A program made the position numbers and the translations under genes. 26,288 nucleotides of DNA from an uncultured bacterium. GTDB taxonomy: Bacteria; Actinomycetota; Coriobacteriia; Coriobacteriales; Coriobacteriaceae. Location of the stretch: NCBI GenBank assembly GCA_905214905.1, contig CAJMNK010000025.1, positions 1 through 26,288 on the forward strand, written 5' to 3'. Below, one piece after another: positions 7,830-15,251 of this stretch (positions are counted from its first letter, which is position 1; each line of letters opens with the position of its first letter). Under the pieces are notes generated by a model, which worked only from the letters and a program-made list of their open reading frames with translations, did not search any database and had not been told where the DNA came from.

Positions 7830-9238
7830 GTGAGCACCCCCAACAAATCGACCGCACGCTTCGCGATACCCGCATTCTGACGCTGCGCATTTGGGGCGTC
7901 GTCGGCTGCATTGTCATCGCTGCCGTAATCTTTAACCTTATGGGCATCCTGGCACCGGTCATCGAGTTTCTCGCTGTCGGTTCCATCATCGCTTTTGTGA
8001 TGTCTCCGATCACCAACTGGCTCGAGCATCACGGCGTCGGACGTGGCCTCGGTTCGCTCATCGCACTCATTGTGGTTGTTGCCGTGCTCGTCGGCGTCGT
8101 CTGCATCCTATCGCCTATTTTGCTCGGTCAAATCATGGAAGTCCTGAGCCGCCTGCCCGAGCAGCTTCGTGTTGCGGGTGGTGATCTCAACGAGATGCTC
8201 TCGCATGCCAAGACGCTCAACAACACGCCGCTCAAGGAGTATCTGGACGATAATCTTTCGTCGCTGGTTGCCGTGGCATCGAAGTATGTGTCTCAGATCG
8301 CTGCCGAGCTTGGCCGCGGTGTGTTCCCGCTCATCACCAATACAGCCTCGCAGTTGTTCGTGATCTTCCTTGGTCTGGTGCTTGCGTACTGGATGGCCTG
8401 CGACTACCCTCGCATGCACCACGAGATTTGCACCATCATCGGTCAGGAGAAGGAGACCTCGTACCGCTTTATGGTCGCCATCCTTTCTCGCTCTGTCGGC
8501 GGCTACATGCGCGGTATGGTCGTGACGTCCATCTGCGGTGGTTTCCTCGCCTTTATCGGTTTTATGATCATCGGCCATCCGTATGCGGCGCTCATGGCCA
8601 TCTTTACCGGCATCATGCATTTGGTTCCGGTCGTCGGTCCCTGGGTGAGCGCAGCAATCGCCACAGTGCTCGGTTTCATGTTCAGCCCCATGTTGGCGTT
8701 ATGGACGCTCATCGTGACGATGGTCGCTCAAAACGTCACCGATAACGTAATTTCGCCTAAGGTCATGCAGAGCTCGGTGCAGGTGCATCCCATCATGAGC
8801 CTCACGGCGCTCGTTATTGGCTCGGCACTCATGGGTCCTATTGGCATGATCATTGCCATTCCGCTGTGCGCAGCCCTCAAGGGCATTTTCGTCTACTACT
8901 TTGAGAACGAGACCGGCCGTCAGCTCGTGGCATACGATGGCGCCGTGTTTAAGGGCACGCCGTATCGCGATACCGAGGGCAACCCGGTCGCCGCCTACGA
9001 CGCGCTTGGCGACGATACGTTCATCTACGAGTCCGAACTCATCGGCAACGAGACCGCTCCCGAGGCCCAGGCAATGCCCAAGCCCGAGCTCGATAATCCC
9101 TGGATTAAGCTCTCAGGCCTGCAGCCCGACGCGACGGGTTTCTTTAAGAACCCCTTTGCCAAGGACGACGACACAGGCTCTGACGACGACACCAAAACCG
9201 GCATCGACGGCTCCATGGACGATTCGGATTCCAAATAG
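7826..9238 (+). CDS. AI-2E family transporter (PF01594-type membrane protein)
   Basis: A 470-residue polytopic membrane protein. Two or three N-terminal helices (about 22-100) precede an amphipathic soluble stretch (about 105-165). The remaining helices cover about 170-365, with typical family blocks such as YMRGM, GHPYAALMAIFTGI, HLVPVVGPW and NVISPKVM. The C-terminus (about 370-470) is a long hydrophilic, Asp-rich cytoplasmic tail that is not part of the core family. Members have been linked to autoinducer-2 export, Na+/H+ exchange or envelope stress, so the substrate is open. The ATG overlaps the sigma-factor stop (ATGA), which couples it to the stress module. Confidence 0.9.
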   Translation: MSEHPQQIDRTLRDTRILTLRIWGVVGCIVIAAVIFNLMGILAPVIEFLAVGSIIAFVMSPITNWLEHHGVGRGLGSLIALIVVVAVLVGVVCILSPILLGQIMEVLSRLPEQLRVAGGDLNEMLSHAKTLNNTPLKEYLDDNLSSLVAVASKYVSQIAAELGRGVFPLITNTASQLFVIFLGLVLAYWMACDYPRMHHEICTIIGQEKETSYRFMVAILSRSVGGYMRGMVVTSICGGFLAFIGFMIIGHPYAALMAIFTGIMHLVPVVGPWVSAAIATVLGFMFSPMLALWTLIVTMVAQNVTDNVISPKVMQSSVQVHPIMSLTALVIGSALMGPIGMIIAIPLCAALKGIFVYYFENETGRQLVAYDGAVFKGTPYRDTEGNPVAAYDALGDDTFIYESELIGNETAPEAQAMPKPELDNPWIKLSGLQPDATGFFKNPFAKDDDTGSDDDTKTGIDGSMDDSDSK

Positions 9239-9244
9239 GCTCTG

Positions 9245-9484
9245 TTAGCGTTTCTTGATGTTGTAAATAACAATAAACGCGATCAAAGCGATTGATAAGG
9301 GGCCAGCCACATAGAAAAAGATGGCGTCAATTGCGCTTAGGGTGTAATACGCTTTATCGCCAGATGTTATTGCGTACAATGCGTAGCCAAATCTCGGCTG
9401 GTTCACATACCAGCTCGAGTAAGCGAAGATTGCTAAAAGGGCTACTGAGGTTAGTGCATTCACGGCAAACCGTTTGCTATTCAT
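9245..9484 (-). CDS. Small two-helix membrane protein, unknown
   Basis: A 79-residue protein starting MNSKRF at 9484 on the minus strand. GGAAGGAG lies seven bases upstream, and a perfect TATAAT lies further upstream. The 11-codon longer reading from 9517 would start within the predicted -10 and is rejected. Two hydrophobic helices are visible, about residues 8-27 and 50-74, joined by a loop rich in Tyr and Gly; the protein ends in NIKKR. Base composition is clearly more AT-rich than in the neighbours. It converges on the AI-2E transporter gene with only six bases between the stops. I do not recognise the family; no function is proposed. Confidence 0.65.
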   Translation of the reverse strand: MNSKRFAVNALTSVALLAIFAYSSWYVNQPRFGYALYAITSGDKAYYTLSAIDAIFFYVAGPLSIALIAFIVIYNIKKR

Positions 9485-9490
9485 CGATCG

Positions 9491-9522
9491 CTCCTTCCGG
9501 ACGATTCTTATATGCAATTATA
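9491..9522 (-). promoter_or_regulatory. -10 element and ribosome binding site of the small membrane protein gene
   Basis: On the minus strand TATAAT (9522-9517) precedes a GGAAGGAG ribosome binding site (9498-9491) and the ATG at 9484. The -35 region at 17 bases is poor. This pair of signals is the main support that the small gene is real. Confidence 0.55.
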
Positions 9523-9578
9523 CCGAAATCATTTTTTTCAAAGTATTTGACAGACCTAAATAACGTGCACTTTCGCTG

Positions 9579-9608
9579 GAGGGTCGCTGTTTGGCGGCCC
9601 TCTTTTTT
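9579..9608 (+). terminator. Rho-independent terminator upstream of alaS
   Basis: Nine-base-pair stem with one G-U pair (arms 9579-9587 and 9594-9602), 6-base loop, then six T (9603-9608). It reads in the plus direction although the gene next upstream is on the minus strand. It may therefore end readthrough from the sigma-factor/AI-2E operon. Confidence 0.85.
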
Positions 9609-9634
9609 GCACAGGCGCGGTGGGATGGTAATAT
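9607..9634 (+). promoter_or_regulatory. Promoter of the alaS operon
   Basis: TTGCAC at 9607-9612 and TAATAT at 9629-9634 with a 16-base spacer, about 47 bases before the alaS start. It begins at the end of the terminator's T-run. No T-box specifier or antiterminator motif is seen in the short leader. Confidence 0.55.
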
Positions 9635-9680
9635 CGTTACGTTTGAACTGTTTCGATGTGAAACCGAGGAGATCCCCTCT

Positions 9681-12338
9681 ATGAGTGCTGACTACCCGTC
9701 AATGACTACGGCCGAGATCCGCTCCAAGTTCCTCAACTTCTTTGAGGAGCGCGGTCTTAAGCTCTATCCTTCTTCGTCCCTCGTCCCCGACGATCCTTCG
9801 CTGCTGCTTGCCAACGCCGGCATGAACCAGTTTAAGGAGTATTACCAGGGCAAGAAGACCATGAAGGAGATCGGCGCAATCTCTTGCCAGAAGTGCGTCC
9901 GCACCAACGACATCGATTGCATCGGCGAGGACGGCCGTCACCTGTCCTTCTTTGAGATGCTCGGCGACTTCTCCTTTGGTGGCGTCTCCAAGCAGCAGGC
10001 CTGCGCTTGGGCCTTTGAGCTCATTACCAAGGAGTTCAAGCTGCCTCTCGACCGCCTGTACTTTACTGTCTTTACCGAGGACGACGAGACCCACGATGTG
10101 TGGCGCTCCCTGGGCGTTGCCGAGGATCATATCTCCCGCCTGGGCGAGGACGACAACTTCTGGGCCGCTGGCCCCACCGGCCCCTGCGGTCCGTGCTCTG
10201 AGATTTACTTTGACATGGGCGAGGAGGTTGGCTGCGGCAGCCCCGACTGCAAGCCCGGCTGCGACTGCGACCGCTTCCTGGAGTTCTGGAATCTCGTCTT
10301 TACCCAGTACGACCGCCAGGAGGACGGCTCCATGCCAGAGCTGCCGCACCGCAACCTCGATACGGGCATGGGCCTAGAGCGCATGGCCGCCATCATGCAG
10401 CACAAGACCGCCAATTACGACGGCGATCTGATGCAGCACCTCATCAAGCTGGGCGAGGAGATCAGCGGCAAGACCTATGACGCCGACGATTACTCCGGTG
10501 CCAGCCGCTCGCTGCGTATCATCGCGGATCACTCTCGTGCCGTCGACTTTATGATCTCGGACGGCATCCTGCCCGGTAACGAGGGTCGCGAGTACGTCCT
10601 TCGACGCCTGCTCCGCCGTGCCGTGTTCCACGGTCGCCTGCTGGGTATCGAGGGCGCCTTCCTGACCAAGTTTATCGACGAGGTCAACGCTCAGATGGGC
10701 GATGCCTATCCCGAGCTGCTCAAGAACGTCGCGCTCGTCAAGGGTATCGTCGCCTCCGAGGAGGAGCGCTTCTCCACGACGCTCGACAACGGTCGCGTCT
10801 ACCTGGATGAGGCCCTGGCAGCGCTTGCCGAGGGCGCTGTGCTTCCGGGCGATGTTGCCTTTAAGCTGCACGACACCTTTGGTTTCCCCATCGACCTGAC
10901 CGTCGAGATCGCCGGCACCGCTGGCCACGACGTCGACATGGACGGCTTCACCGCCTGCATGGAGGACCAGAAGGCCCGCGCCCGCGCCAATGCCAAGGGC
11001 GACGCCTGGGGCAGCTTCAACGACGTGTGGGTCGAACTTTCCGACAAGGTCGCCGCGACTGAGTTCGACGGCTATGACAACGATGCGATCGTAGGCGCCA
11101 AGGTTGTTGCCATCGTGCGCAACGGCGAGTCCGTCGAGTCCGCTGCCGCCGGCGAGGACGTCGAGGTCGTTCTCGACCGCACCCCGTTCTATGCCGAGAT
11201 GGGTGGCCAGCAAGGCGATGCCGGCAAGCTTTCCGCCGAGGGCGTTGTTCTGACCGTTGCCGACACCAAGAACCACAACGGTCTGTATGCCCACGTCGCG
11301 CACGTTGTCGATGGCACGCTGACTGTCGGTGCCGCTGTGACCGCCACGCTTGACGCCGAGCGCCGTGGCTTCCTGCGCCGCAACCACACCGCCACGCACC
11401 TGCTCGACGCCGCGCTTAAGCAGGTCCTGGGCGAGCATGTCTCCCAGGCCGGCTCGCTGGTGACGCCTGAGCACCTGCGCTTTGACTTCACGCACTTCGA
11501 GGCCCTGTCCTCCGAGCAGCTCAAGGCTGTCGAGGACCTGGTCAACCAGCAGATCTTCGCCTCCAAGCCGGTCTTGACCCGCGTCATGGGCATTGACGAG
11601 GCCAAGTCCGCCGGTGCTGTCGCCCTGTTTGGTGAGAAGTATGGCGACGTCGTCCGCGTTGTCTCCGTGGGCGCCGAGGACCAGCCGTTCTCCCGCGAAC
11701 TCTGCGGTGGCACGCACGCTGCCAACACCGCCGAGATCGGCCTGTTCAAGATCATTTCCGAGTCCTCTACGGGCTCCAACGTCCGCCGTATTGAGGCCGT
11801 GACCTCTAAGGGTGCTCTCGACTACATGGCCGACCGTCTGGCGCTCGTCGACGCCGCCGCTGCTGCGCTCAAGTGCCGCGTGGATGAGGTTCCCGCCCGC
11901 GTGGAGAACCTGCAGGCCGAGCTGCGCGAGACTTCCAACAAGCTCAAGAAGGCGCTGACCGGTGGCTCCTCCGACGCTATCTCCAGCGCCATCGAGGGCG
12001 CCGTCGAGCTCGACGGCTACAAGCTCGTCGTCGCTGAGCTCCAGGGCCTTGAGGCTGCCGACCTGCGCAACGTCTGGGATACCGTGCACCAGAAGGTCGC
12101 CGGTCCTGTCGCCTGCGTCGTCGCCAGCGTGACCGAGAAGGGCACCCCGGCCCTGCTCGCCGCCGGCTCCGATGACGCCGTCAAGGCCGGTTTCCACGCC
12201 GGTAACGTGATCAAGCAGATCGCGGGCCTGGTCGACGGTCGCGGTGGCGGCCGTCCCAACATGGCCCAGGCCGGTGGCAAGAATGCCGCCGGCATCGCCG
12301 ATGCCCTCGCGGCCGCTAAGACCGCGCTCGGCGCCTAA
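9681..12338 (+). CDS. alaS: Alanyl-tRNA synthetase
   Basis: An 885-residue class II synthetase that charges tRNA-Ala. The start is the ATG at 9681, with GAGGAG at 9666-9671; the upstream in-frame TTG at 9591 lies inside the terminator. The N-terminal catalytic core shows motif 1 (RSKFLNFFEERG), motif 2 (RTNDIDCIGEDGRH...FFEMLGDFSF) and motif 3 (NLDTGMGLERM). The editing domain keeps its zinc ligands His569, His573, Cys675 and His679 (HTATHL and CGGTH). The C-Ala domain ends with GGGRPNMAQAGGK. All functional residues appear intact and the length is typical. It heads a run of genes through aroK and the AroB-like gene. Confidence 0.98.
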   Translation: MSADYPSMTTAEIRSKFLNFFEERGLKLYPSSSLVPDDPSLLLANAGMNQFKEYYQGKKTMKEIGAISCQKCVRTNDIDCIGEDGRHLSFFEMLGDFSFGGVSKQQACAWAFELITKEFKLPLDRLYFTVFTEDDETHDVWRSLGVAEDHISRLGEDDNFWAAGPTGPCGPCSEIYFDMGEEVGCGSPDCKPGCDCDRFLEFWNLVFTQYDRQEDGSMPELPHRNLDTGMGLERMAAIMQHKTANYDGDLMQHLIKLGEEISGKTYDADDYSGASRSLRIIADHSRAVDFMISDGILPGNEGREYVLRRLLRRAVFHGRLLGIEGAFLTKFIDEVNAQMGDAYPELLKNVALVKGIVASEEERFSTTLDNGRVYLDEALAALAEGAVLPGDVAFKLHDTFGFPIDLTVEIAGTAGHDVDMDGFTACMEDQKARARANAKGDAWGSFNDVWVELSDKVAATEFDGYDNDAIVGAKVVAIVRNGESVESAAAGEDVEVVLDRTPFYAEMGGQQGDAGKLSAEGVVLTVADTKNHNGLYAHVAHVVDGTLTVGAAVTATLDAERRGFLRRNHTATHLLDAALKQVLGEHVSQAGSLVTPEHLRFDFTHFEALSSEQLKAVEDLVNQQIFASKPVLTRVMGIDEAKSAGAVALFGEKYGDVVRVVSVGAEDQPFSRELCGGTHAANTAEIGLFKIISESSTGSNVRRIEAVTSKGALDYMADRLALVDAAAAALKCRVDEVPARVENLQAELRETSNKLKKALTGGSSDAISSAIEGAVELDGYKLVVAELQGLEAADLRNVWDTVHQKVAGPVACVVASVTEKGTPALLAAGSDDAVKAGFHAGNVIKQIAGLVDGRGGGRPNMAQAGGKNAAGIADALAAAKTALGA

Positions 12339-12355
12339 GAATCTAGGTAGTCGCT

Positions 12356-12784
12356 GTGGTCGCGCTTGCGCTGGACATAGGGGAGACCAGGATCGGCATC
12401 GCCGTCTCGAGCCGTGATGGCAAGATGGCGATGCCTGTCAAGGTGCTCCCGGCTGCAGAGGTCACCGGTATGGCCAAGACGTTCCGCTACCTGGTCGAGG
12501 ACTATGAGCCCGATATCCTGGTAAGTGGGCGTCCCCTGACCATGGCCGGTGAGCCCGGTCCCCAGGCCGAGCGCGTTGCCGCTGTTGCGCAAAAGATTGC
12601 CGACGAGCTCGATCTTCCGTTGGAGTTTGAGGACGAGCGCCTGTCCTCGCAAGAGGCAAAGCGTATCCTGCGCGAGCAGGGCCTCAACGAAAAGCAGATG
12701 AGGGGCAAGATTGACATGATTGCCGCCAGCCTGTTTTTGCAGACGTGGCTTGATCGTAAAAACGAGGAGGTTTCGCATGCCTAG
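12356..12784 (+). CDS. ruvX: RuvX/YqgF-type Holliday junction resolvase homologue
   Basis: A 142-residue RNase H-fold nuclease, related to proteins that resolve Holliday junctions or process the 5' end of pre-16S rRNA. The GTG start at 12356 gives ALDIGETRIGIA near the N-terminus, with catalytic Asp7. The motifs VSGRPLTMAGEPGPQA and FEDERLSSQEA follow, the last carrying the conserved acidic and serine positions. A final acidic site is in KIDMIAASLFLQ. The gene lies 17 bases after alaS, a widespread linkage. Its stop lies eight bases inside the mltG gene. Confidence 0.93.
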   Translation: MVALALDIGETRIGIAVSSRDGKMAMPVKVLPAAEVTGMAKTFRYLVEDYEPDILVSGRPLTMAGEPGPQAERVAAVAQKIADELDLPLEFEDERLSSQEAKRILREQGLNEKQMRGKIDMIAASLFLQTWLDRKNEEVSHA

Positions 12785-14210
12785 CGCTCCCGATCCGCGC
12801 CAGCCGAATTGTACACGTCAGTCGGCGTCGCGCCCTGCCCAGCCTGGCCAGCGTCCGGCACAGCCGACCCAGCGCGCAGCTCAGTCTGCCGCGCGCCCGG
12901 TGCAGTCCTCCTCTCGTTCGGCCCAACCTGTTCAACGGACGGGTCAGCAGCCTTCTGCTCGTTCGGTTCAGTATCCGGCTTCTCACGCGGCTCAGCAGCC
13001 CACTGCTCGTTCGGCTCAGCCTGCAGGCGGTGCTCGCTTTAAGCAACAGGCACCTACCCAGCGAACGCAGGCCCCCCAATCGCATTCGCATCACGCTCGC
13101 GGTTCGCATGGCGTTGCTCCGGCGACTCGCTCGAGCTACAACACGCATGCTCGTCGCGGTGCTCAAAAGAAGAGTTCTCCGGTTCCTATGATCATCGGCG
13201 TTGTGGTGGCCGTAATCGCGCTTGCTACTATCGCTTTCTTTGTCGTACCTGCCGTTAAGGGCTTCTTTGCCGGTGAGGATGCGAAAGTCGCTGCTGGCCA
13301 GCAAGTTACGGTGACCATTCCCGACGGTGCTTCGGGCGATACGATCGCCTCGATTCTCTCCGAGAACCATATCGTCGAAAATCCCAAGGATTACTACGCG
13401 GCGGTGAAAAAGCTTAACGCCGATATGTCGCTTAAGCCTGGCACCTACTCGTTCACCACACTCATGGATGCGACCAAGGTTGTTCAGCAGCTCATGGAAG
13501 GCCCCAACGCGGGCTCCAATGCGCTGACTATCCCTGAGGGTCTGACAGTCGATCAAGTCGCCGACCGCGTGGCCCAGGCCTACGACAGCATCTCTAAGGA
13601 AGACTTCCTCAACCAGGCCAAGGCCTCCAACTACGTGGACGACTATAGCTTCCTTAAGGGCGCCGCCAACGACTCGCTCGAGGGTTTCTTGTTCCCCAAG
13701 ACCTATTCGTTGGGTGATTCGCCGACGGCCGATGACGTGATTCGCGCCATGCTCGATCAGTTTAAGACTGAGTACAAGTCGCTTGACTTTGCGAGCTGCG
13801 AAGCCAAGATCAAGGAGCGCTACGGTGTGGAGATGTCCGACTACGACATCGTTAACTTGGCCTCTATCGTTGAGCGCGAGGGCCTCAACGCCGATCAACG
13901 TGCGCACGTGGCCTCGGTCTTCTACAACCGCCTTGCAGGCAAGCTCGACGGTCTGCGCTATCTCAACAGCGATGCGACCATGATGTATGTCACCGGTGGC
14001 GAGGTTACCGCCGACGACCTGCAGAGCGATAGCCCGTATAACACCTATAAGCACGAGGGCCTGCCACCCACGCCCATCTGCTCTCCGTCGCTCGAGGCAC
14101 TCAAGGCCACGCTTGAGCCGACCGACTCCGATGACCTGTATTTCTACATTACGCAGGACGAGGAGTACTTCTCGCAAACCTACGAAGAGCATCAACAGTC
14201 TTGGAATTAG
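12777..14210 (+). CDS. mltG: Endolytic murein transglycosylase MltG (YceG family)
   Basis: A 477-residue protein with ATG at 12777 and GAGGAGG at 12764-12770. It has a long cytoplasmic N-terminal tail (1-135), one transmembrane helix (about 138-160), then an extracellular YceG domain. MltG cuts nascent glycan strands and so sets their length. The catalytic Glu is most likely Glu366 in ASIVERE, followed by the conserved block HVASVFYNRL and, near the end, LPPTPICSPSLEA. The N-terminal tail is unusual: low-complexity Ala, Gln, Pro, Ser and Arg, with three degenerate 15-16-residue repeats whose DNA shares CTCGTTCGG at 12913, 12958 and 13006. It starts within the ruvX gene (8-base overlap). Confidence 0.95.
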   Translation: MPSAPDPRQPNCTRQSASRPAQPGQRPAQPTQRAAQSAARPVQSSSRSAQPVQRTGQQPSARSVQYPASHAAQQPTARSAQPAGGARFKQQAPTQRTQAPQSHSHHARGSHGVAPATRSSYNTHARRGAQKKSSPVPMIIGVVVAVIALATIAFFVVPAVKGFFAGEDAKVAAGQQVTVTIPDGASGDTIASILSENHIVENPKDYYAAVKKLNADMSLKPGTYSFTTLMDATKVVQQLMEGPNAGSNALTIPEGLTVDQVADRVAQAYDSISKEDFLNQAKASNYVDDYSFLKGAANDSLEGFLFPKTYSLGDSPTADDVIRAMLDQFKTEYKSLDFASCEAKIKERYGVEMSDYDIVNLASIVEREGLNADQRAHVASVFYNRLAGKLDGLRYLNSDATMMYVTGGEVTADDLQSDSPYNTYKHEGLPPTPICSPSLEALKATLEPTDSDDLYFYITQDEEYFSQTYEEHQQSWN

Positions 14211-14211
14211 C

Positions 14212-14709
14212 ATGAGGATTTTTAGCCCCAAACGATACGTTGCCTCGGTCGATCGCATCGACCTTGATACCCTGTGGGCCGACGGCAAACGCGCCATTCT
14301 GCTCGATCGCGATAACACTCTGGTGCCGCGCGACACCGAGCAGGTTCCCACTGCGGTTTCCGCTTGGCTCGACGCCGCCCGCGCCAAAGGCTTTAAGCTG
14401 TGCATGGTGTCCAACAACTGGCATCGCGACCAGGTCATGAGCTCTGCACGCGAGCTGGGACTCGAGGCCATTAGCCACGCCATGAAGCCCGCCCCGTTTG
14501 CCTTGAAGGCGGGTCTTAAGCGCCTCGGCGCCACGGCAGACGAGGCGGTGCTGATCGGCGATCAGCTGTACACGGACGTGTGGAGCGGTAATTTTGCCGG
14601 CGTTGACACTATTCTGGTCAAGCCGCAGGCAACCCAGGACCTGTGGTACACGCAGATCTTCCGTATCTTTGAGCGCCGGGCCCTGCGCGACCTTCCCTGC
14701 GAGGAATAG
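14212..14709 (+). CDS. YqeG-family HAD phosphatase (class IIIA)
   Basis: A 165-residue HAD hydrolase beginning one base after the mltG stop. The nucleophile motif is LLDRDNTLV, with Asp32 and Asp34. Motif II is MVSNNW, the motif III lysine is in HAMKPAP, and the acidic motif IV is in LIGDQLYTDVWSGN. These place it in the YqeG group, whose relatives include phosphatidylglycerophosphate phosphatases of mitochondria. A role in phospholipid or other phosphate metabolism is possible but unproven. It sits where yqeG genes often lie, next to shikimate-pathway genes. The ribosome binding site is weak (GGA only), consistent with coupling to mltG. Confidence 0.88.
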   Translation: MRIFSPKRYVASVDRIDLDTLWADGKRAILLDRDNTLVPRDTEQVPTAVSAWLDAARAKGFKLCMVSNNWHRDQVMSSARELGLEAISHAMKPAPFALKAGLKRLGATADEAVLIGDQLYTDVWSGNFAGVDTILVKPQATQDLWYTQIFRIFERRALRDLPCEE

Positions 14710-14717
14710 GTTTCGCC

Positions 14718-15251
14718 ATGTCTCAGCACATCAAACACGGCTGCGACCATATCTTCTTTATCGGCTTTTTGGGCGCGGGCAAGTCGACGCTTGCGCGCAA
14801 TGTGGGCACTATGTTCAAGCGTCGATTCATCGATACCGATCGCTTGGTTGTGCGTCGATGCGGCAAGTCGGTGACCGAGATATTTGAGACCGAGGGCGAG
14901 GATCGTTTTCGCGAGCTCGAGACCTCGGCACTCCGTTCGCTTCAAAGCGAGCGCAGCCTGCTGGTATCGTGCGGGGGCGGCATCGTCGAGACGTCGGTGA
15001 ACATTGAGCTGATGCACGAGATGGGTACATGCGTGTACCTCGAAGGCGACTTTGAGGACTCGTTGCGCCAGATTCGTCGCTCCGATACCCGGCCCGATTT
15101 CCGCTCGCCCGAGCACGCTGCGCGCTTGTTTGAGCATCGCCGTCCGCTGTATCGCCAGGCGGCCGATATTACCCTTGATATTCGCAACAAGTCCTTCGAG
15201 GACGTTTCCTACCTTTGTGCCGAGATGCTTTTGGAGCGTGGACTGCTATGA
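14718..15251 (+). CDS. aroK: Shikimate kinase
   Basis: A 177-residue P-loop kinase that phosphorylates shikimate at the 3-hydroxyl in aromatic amino acid synthesis. The expected features are intact: Walker A GFLGAGKST near residues 16-24, the shikimate-binding DTD in FIDTDRLV, RFRELE, the CGGG loop, and the two Arg positions in TRPDF and HRRPLY. The last is followed by QAADITLD, as in normal enzymes. So this gene looks functional, in contrast to the next one. Its last codon overlaps the ATG of the AroB-like gene (ATGA), so the two proteins are made together. Confidence 0.94.
   Translation: MSQHIKHGCDHIFFIGFLGAGKSTLARNVGTMFKRRFIDTDRLVVRRCGKSVTEIFETEGEDRFRELETSALRSLQSERSLLVSCGGGIVETSVNIELMHEMGTCVYLEGDFEDSLRQIRRSDTRPDFRSPEHAARLFEHRRPLYRQAADITLDIRNKSFEDVSYLCAEMLLERGLL

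Noticed and set aside
9547..9576. Promoter from the perfect TTGACA at 9547
   Set aside because: No TANNNT hexamer lies 15-19 bases downstream.
9635..9680. T-box or other tRNA-sensing leader before alaS
   Set aside because: The leader is under 50 bases, with no specifier stem or conserved T-box sequence.
10374..12197. A 607-codon open frame on the minus strand opposite alaS
   Set aside because: It mirrors the alaS codons, is low-complexity in composition (Gly, Leu, Val, Asp), has no recognisable domain, and alaS is certain.
12913..13014. CRISPR-like or satellite repeat (CTCGTTCGG three times)
   Set aside because: Repeats are short, degenerate, in frame, and explained by the amino acid repeats of the MltG tail.
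12684..14534. A 616-codon open frame on the minus strand across mltG and yqeG
   Set aside because: It spans two certain genes on the other strand and shows only repetitive Arg/Leu sequence.
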